From contig CM072811.1 in NCBI GenBank assembly GCA_037013495.1, positions 25,050,159 through 25,114,158 on the forward strand: a stretch of DNA of 64,000 bases. The letters run 5' to 3'. The DNA is from Hippophae tibetana (Eukaryota > Streptophyta > Magnoliopsida > Rosales > Elaeagnaceae). Below, piece by piece: positions 60,178 to 64,000 of this stretch. The notes under the pieces are model-generated. The model was given only the letters and a program-made list of their open reading frames with translations. It ran no database searches and was not told the origin of the DNA. The translations under genes and the position numbers were made by a program. Each line of letters opens with the position of its first letter. Within the stretch, counting starts at the first letter, position 1.

Positions 60178-61240
60178 ATGTTTGAAACTAATACTAGCCC
60201 CGCTGTACGAAAATGGTATGATGATTTTAACCATTCATTATAATTGCATCACTCAGACCAACTAGGCATGGTTATAGTGACTCAATCCTTAAATAAGAAA
60301 ACTATCATATTTGGATTCATGTGATGCTCATGGCTCTTACCACAAAAAAAAAGATAGATTTATTGACGGCACAATCATGAGACCACCAACAAACTTTGAG
60401 GCAAAAACAAAGCAACGGACTCGCTGTAACATTCTTGTCAAAGGATGGATTCTCAATACCATATAGCCTAAAATTGCGGAAAATGTCATGTATAATGATA
60501 CCGCATATGAGCTATAAGAATAATTGAAGGAACGTTTCTCATACACCAACATCGTGCATCATATAGCTAAGAGATCCATGACTGCATATAAGAAGGTATA
60601 AGCATTAGATAATACTACACCAAGTTGAAAAGCCTATGGGATACTCAAGATACATTATGTCCTATTCCACATTGTGAAGGAAACACTAGAAAGAAACCAT
60701 AGGAATACCAACAAAAGCAATGAACCATAAAGTTCCTCATATGCCTTAACGTAGTTTACACAACAATACAAGGAAAAATCTTGCTCATGGAACCTTTACC
60801 TACAGTAAATAAGGTATACTCACTCATTGTTCAAGATGAAAAACAGAGAGTTGTTTCCATACAAATCGTAGGAAGGATACCAAAAGTTGTCGCACTTATC
60901 GCCAAGGATAGTTCGTCCATAATATCCTTCCAAGAATTACCCACCAAGGAACTCACATATCAAGTGCGATCGATGCAACAATATCGACTACAATTCTGAA
61001 AGTTGCCAAAATCGCCTCAAATGTAATTTCTGTGATCTCAATGAACATACCATCAACATGTGTCTAAAGAAAAAGGTGATTCAAGACAAGAGAAATATAA
61101 GTTATGACTTCCCCTCTAAAGCTCACCATACTAACTTTTAGGCAAACAGCTCTGACACAAGGATACCATCCTATAACCTTACATCTCCCAATATCATAAG
61201 CGCTTTACACTTCTCAATCAAGCCAAATCAGGTAGTATAG
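60178..61240 (+). pseudogene. Copia-4 gag pseudogene
   Basis: ATG at 60178, MFETNTSPAVRKWYDDF. The segment LHHSDQLGMVIVTQSLN resembles the N-terminal motif of Retrotran_gag_3-type proteins. Numerous stops follow from codon 22 onward. Only short frames survive. Confidence 0.7.
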
Positions 61241-61248
61241 CAAGTCAA

Positions 61249-64000
61249 GTGACTACTTCTTCAGGTAACACATCATGTGCGAGTGTTTTCCATTCAAAAA
61301 CTTGTTGGATTTTTGATACAAGGGCAACTAATCACATGGTCTATTCTCAAAACATTATGAGCTCTAACATTCCAGTCATTAATCGCCATGTGCATTTAAT
61401 TGATCATTCACTTGCCTATGTCACACATATCGGCACCATACATTTATCCAGTAATTTCATACTCTATAATGTCTTATGTGTTCCCTCATTCAAATTAAAC
61501 TTGATTTCAGTAACCAAACTCACTCAAACTTCATTTTATCATGTCACCTTCACTAATAATGTGTGCTTTATTCAGGAAAAACGCTTGGGGAAGATGATTG
61601 GGATGGGAAATAAGAAAGCATGCCTCTACTAACTGACTATTTCAAAAAGGCTGGATGTTTCTCCGTTTGAAATACCACTCTAACCAACCCTCATCTCTGG
61701 CATCAACGACTTGGTCATGTATCTGATAACAGTTTTCATGTACTTTCTCTTTCCATCAATATACCTTTTTGTTCTATTTGTACACTAGCTAAGAAAACTT
61801 ATTATCCATTTCCTTTAAGTTCTATCAATATAAGAGTACCTTTTGAACTAATTCATGTTGATATTTGGTGTGGGATGGATATCACATTCCAACACTTAAT
61901 AAAGCATGTTATTTCCTCACTATTATTGATGACTACTCAAGATACACATGGGTCTATCTCTTAAACACTAAATCTAATACACATACATTTCTCATTGCCT
62001 TCATAAATCTTGTTGAAACACAATTGACATCACGAGTTAAAATCATTCGTAGTGATAATGGACCATAATTTTCTATGAACCAATTGTTTTCTACCAAAGG
62101 AATTCTACATCATACCAGTTGTGTCTCTACCCCTCAACAAAATGGTATTGCTTAACGCAACACGGTCACCTTCTCAATGTAGCTTGTGCATTGCTCTTTC
62201 AATCCAACCTCCCTAAACAATTCTAGGGAGATGTCATTCTTACAGCCACATACCTCATAAATCGTACTCCAACACCTATTCTCAAGGGTAAAACACCATT
62301 TGAAATCCTTTTTCACAAAGTTCCTAGGTATGAACATCTTCGTGTCTTTGTTTCTCTTTGCTTTGCGTCTGGACATCATGATCAACCCACCAAGTTTGAT
62401 GCTAGATCACATTGATGCATATTCATTGGGTATTCATCTGGGATAAAAGGTTACCGAGTCTATAATCTAGAAATAGGAAAAAACTTTCATGTTTTGTGAT
62501 GTTATCTTTCATGAACATGTGTTTCCTTATTTCACTTCCATTGTCAACACTCCAACTCTATTCTCTCCATCAGAAAATACTATTTATGATGACATGCTTG
62601 ACATTTGCCAATCAACCACTCTAAATACATCACTTAATCATACACCATCTGTCCTTCTAGAAATTGACTCACACACCCTTAATCTTCAAGATACATCTCC
62701 TGAAACACCATCATCAACTTCCACACTGCATGTGACTCCTTCAATACCAGTTACACATAGACTATGCCAATCCACTCATGTTCTTAGCTACCTTCAAAAG
62801 TATCATGTAAAAGTTTCCTTTCCTTCTTGGTCCTTCCCTTCGTCTAACTCAACATCGTCCGATAACAAAGATACTTCTCATTCCCTATCTCATGTACTTA
62901 CCTATGACTGATTATCATCTATACATCATACTTTTGCTACTTCTATTTCCATTATAAGGGAACTAACCACCTTTGTTGAAGTTTTCAACGATCTAAAATG
63001 GTGGCTTTCCATTAATAAAGAACTGGATGCTCTCGAAACTAATGACACTTGGACGCTCCAACAACTTCCTCCAAACAAGAAACCAGTTAGTTGTAAATGG
63101 GTTTATAAAATCAAGTATAATTCTGATGGCTTTGTGGAATGATACAAGGCTCGGTTAATGGCTAAATGATACAGTTAGATTGAAGGTTTTAACTACCAAG
63201 AAACCTTTGCACCAGTAGCCAAACTTGTCATCGTTCGTCTCCTTCTTTCCATTGCTGCTGTTCAAATTTGGCATCTTTGTTAACTCGATGTCAACAATGT
63301 ATTTCTCTATGGTGATCTCCACGAAGATGTCTACATGTCTCTTCTACTCGGATTTAGACGAAAGGGAGAAACACGAGTATGTAAACTACACAAATCTTTG
63401 TATGGACTCAAATAAGCCTCACGATAATGGTTCATCAAGCTATCAACAACACTTAAGCTAGCCGGTTTTAACCAATCCAAGTATGATCTCTCACTATTCG
63501 TCTGAACCTATGGTAATTCCTTATCTATTCTTCTTGTCTATGTAGACGATATAATCATAACAGGAAACAATCTACAAGACATTGAAGAAATTAAGAATCA
63601 TCTTATGCGACAATTCAAGCTAAAAGAATATCGATGAATTAAAGTATTTTTTTGGGTATAAAAGTTTCGCAATCCAATAAGAGAATTGTTTTGTCACAAC
63701 GCAAGTACACACTTTAAATATTGTAGGACATTGGTTATATTGGTGCCAAACCTGCCAATTCACCTATGGAACAAAATTTATCCCTCAACAAGATCGAAGG
63801 AAAATTTATCAGTGACCTCACATCCTATCTAAGACTTGTTGGGAGATTAATATACTTGACCACCACACGGTCCAACTTATTGTATTTTGTGCACATTCTC
63901 AGTCAATACATGGAACAACCACAACAACCACATTTGGAGGTAGCTCAATGAGTGCTATGATATGTCAAGAACATACCAGGATAATGTCTCTTTTTCTCAG
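61249..64000 (+). pseudogene. Copia-4 pol pseudogene (partial)
   Basis: The protease at 61315 reads D-T-R-A where the family has D-T-G-A. Then LWHQRLGHVSDN (about 61695) and CSICTLAKKT of the integrase finger, IIDDYSRYTWVYLLN (about 61920) and IIRSDNGP (about 62042), with the third acidic residue in a broken stretch. RT: TNDTWTLQQLPPNKK (63040), KWVYKIK, an intact LVYVDDIIITGNN (about 63535), then frameshifts. The far RT/RNase H end lies beyond the window. Confidence 0.85.

Larger units (their letters stand above)
59625..64000 (+). mobile_element. Copia-4: decayed Ty1/copia element, cut by the window end
   Basis: A primer site directly follows a CTTACA end, and copia gag, protease, integrase and RT follow in order with many stops. 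The window ends before RNase H and the 3' LTR. Its sequence is clearly different from Copia-1 and Copia-3, so it is another family. Confidence 0.85.

Overview
The window is nuclear DNA from a flowering plant, most likely a eudicot. It is very AT-rich, has spliced genes with GT..AG introns, and carries plant-type Ty1/copia, Ty3/gypsy-like and CACTA transposons. I cannot name the species from the sequence. Only two host genes look intact. Most of the other recognisable material is transposon, largely broken and partly nested.

Layout. 1-5.9 kb is AT-rich spacer with an 82-bp tandem repeat and a small tandem TRIM array (4.18-4.68 kb). 5.887-12.012 kb is a complete but decayed copia element (Copia-1) with 5-bp target duplication GTATA. 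12.0-16.5 kb is spacer. 16.8-22.04 kb (minus) is a 13-exon gene for the plant counterpart of CLASRP/SWAP2, an RS-domain splicing regulator. Its first intron holds a fold-back MITE, and its promoter has site II and telobox motifs. 23.24-33.47 kb is a nest: a small CACTA-type element (TSD CGA) interrupted by a 9.15-kb CACTA element (TSD TAT) that carries a TNP2 transposase and a second gene joining a Transposase_24 domain to a Ulp1-like C48 protease. 36.817-42.976 kb is a very young non-coding LTR element (LARD-like). It has two 2053-bp LTRs, a perfect tRNA-Asp primer site, an array of CACGTG boxes in each LTR and five hairpin repeats behind the primer site.

43.56-44.22 kb is a two-exon DUF1685 gene with a strong hairpin just before its start. 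45.85-47.5 kb is a decayed second copy of the C48 part of a CACTA element, followed by a copia remnant with a 3' LTR (47.5-49.1 kb). 49.9-51.7 kb has a diverged direct duplication. 52.81-57.85 kb is a third copia element (Copia-3), apparently inserted into an old non-LTR (zf-RVT-like) remnant. From about 59.6 kb to the end is a fourth copia copy (Copia-4), cut by the window edge.

How it fits together. The CLASRP-like and DUF1685 genes are ordinary host genes in a transposon-rich setting. All four copia copies carry stop codons, and each also has a lesion at its protease active site, so none can be autonomous. The LARD-like element has no coding capacity and must have been moved recently by proteins from elsewhere. 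The most interesting signals are its promoter-box array, its hairpin array, the protease-bearing CACTA element and the nested CACTA structure.
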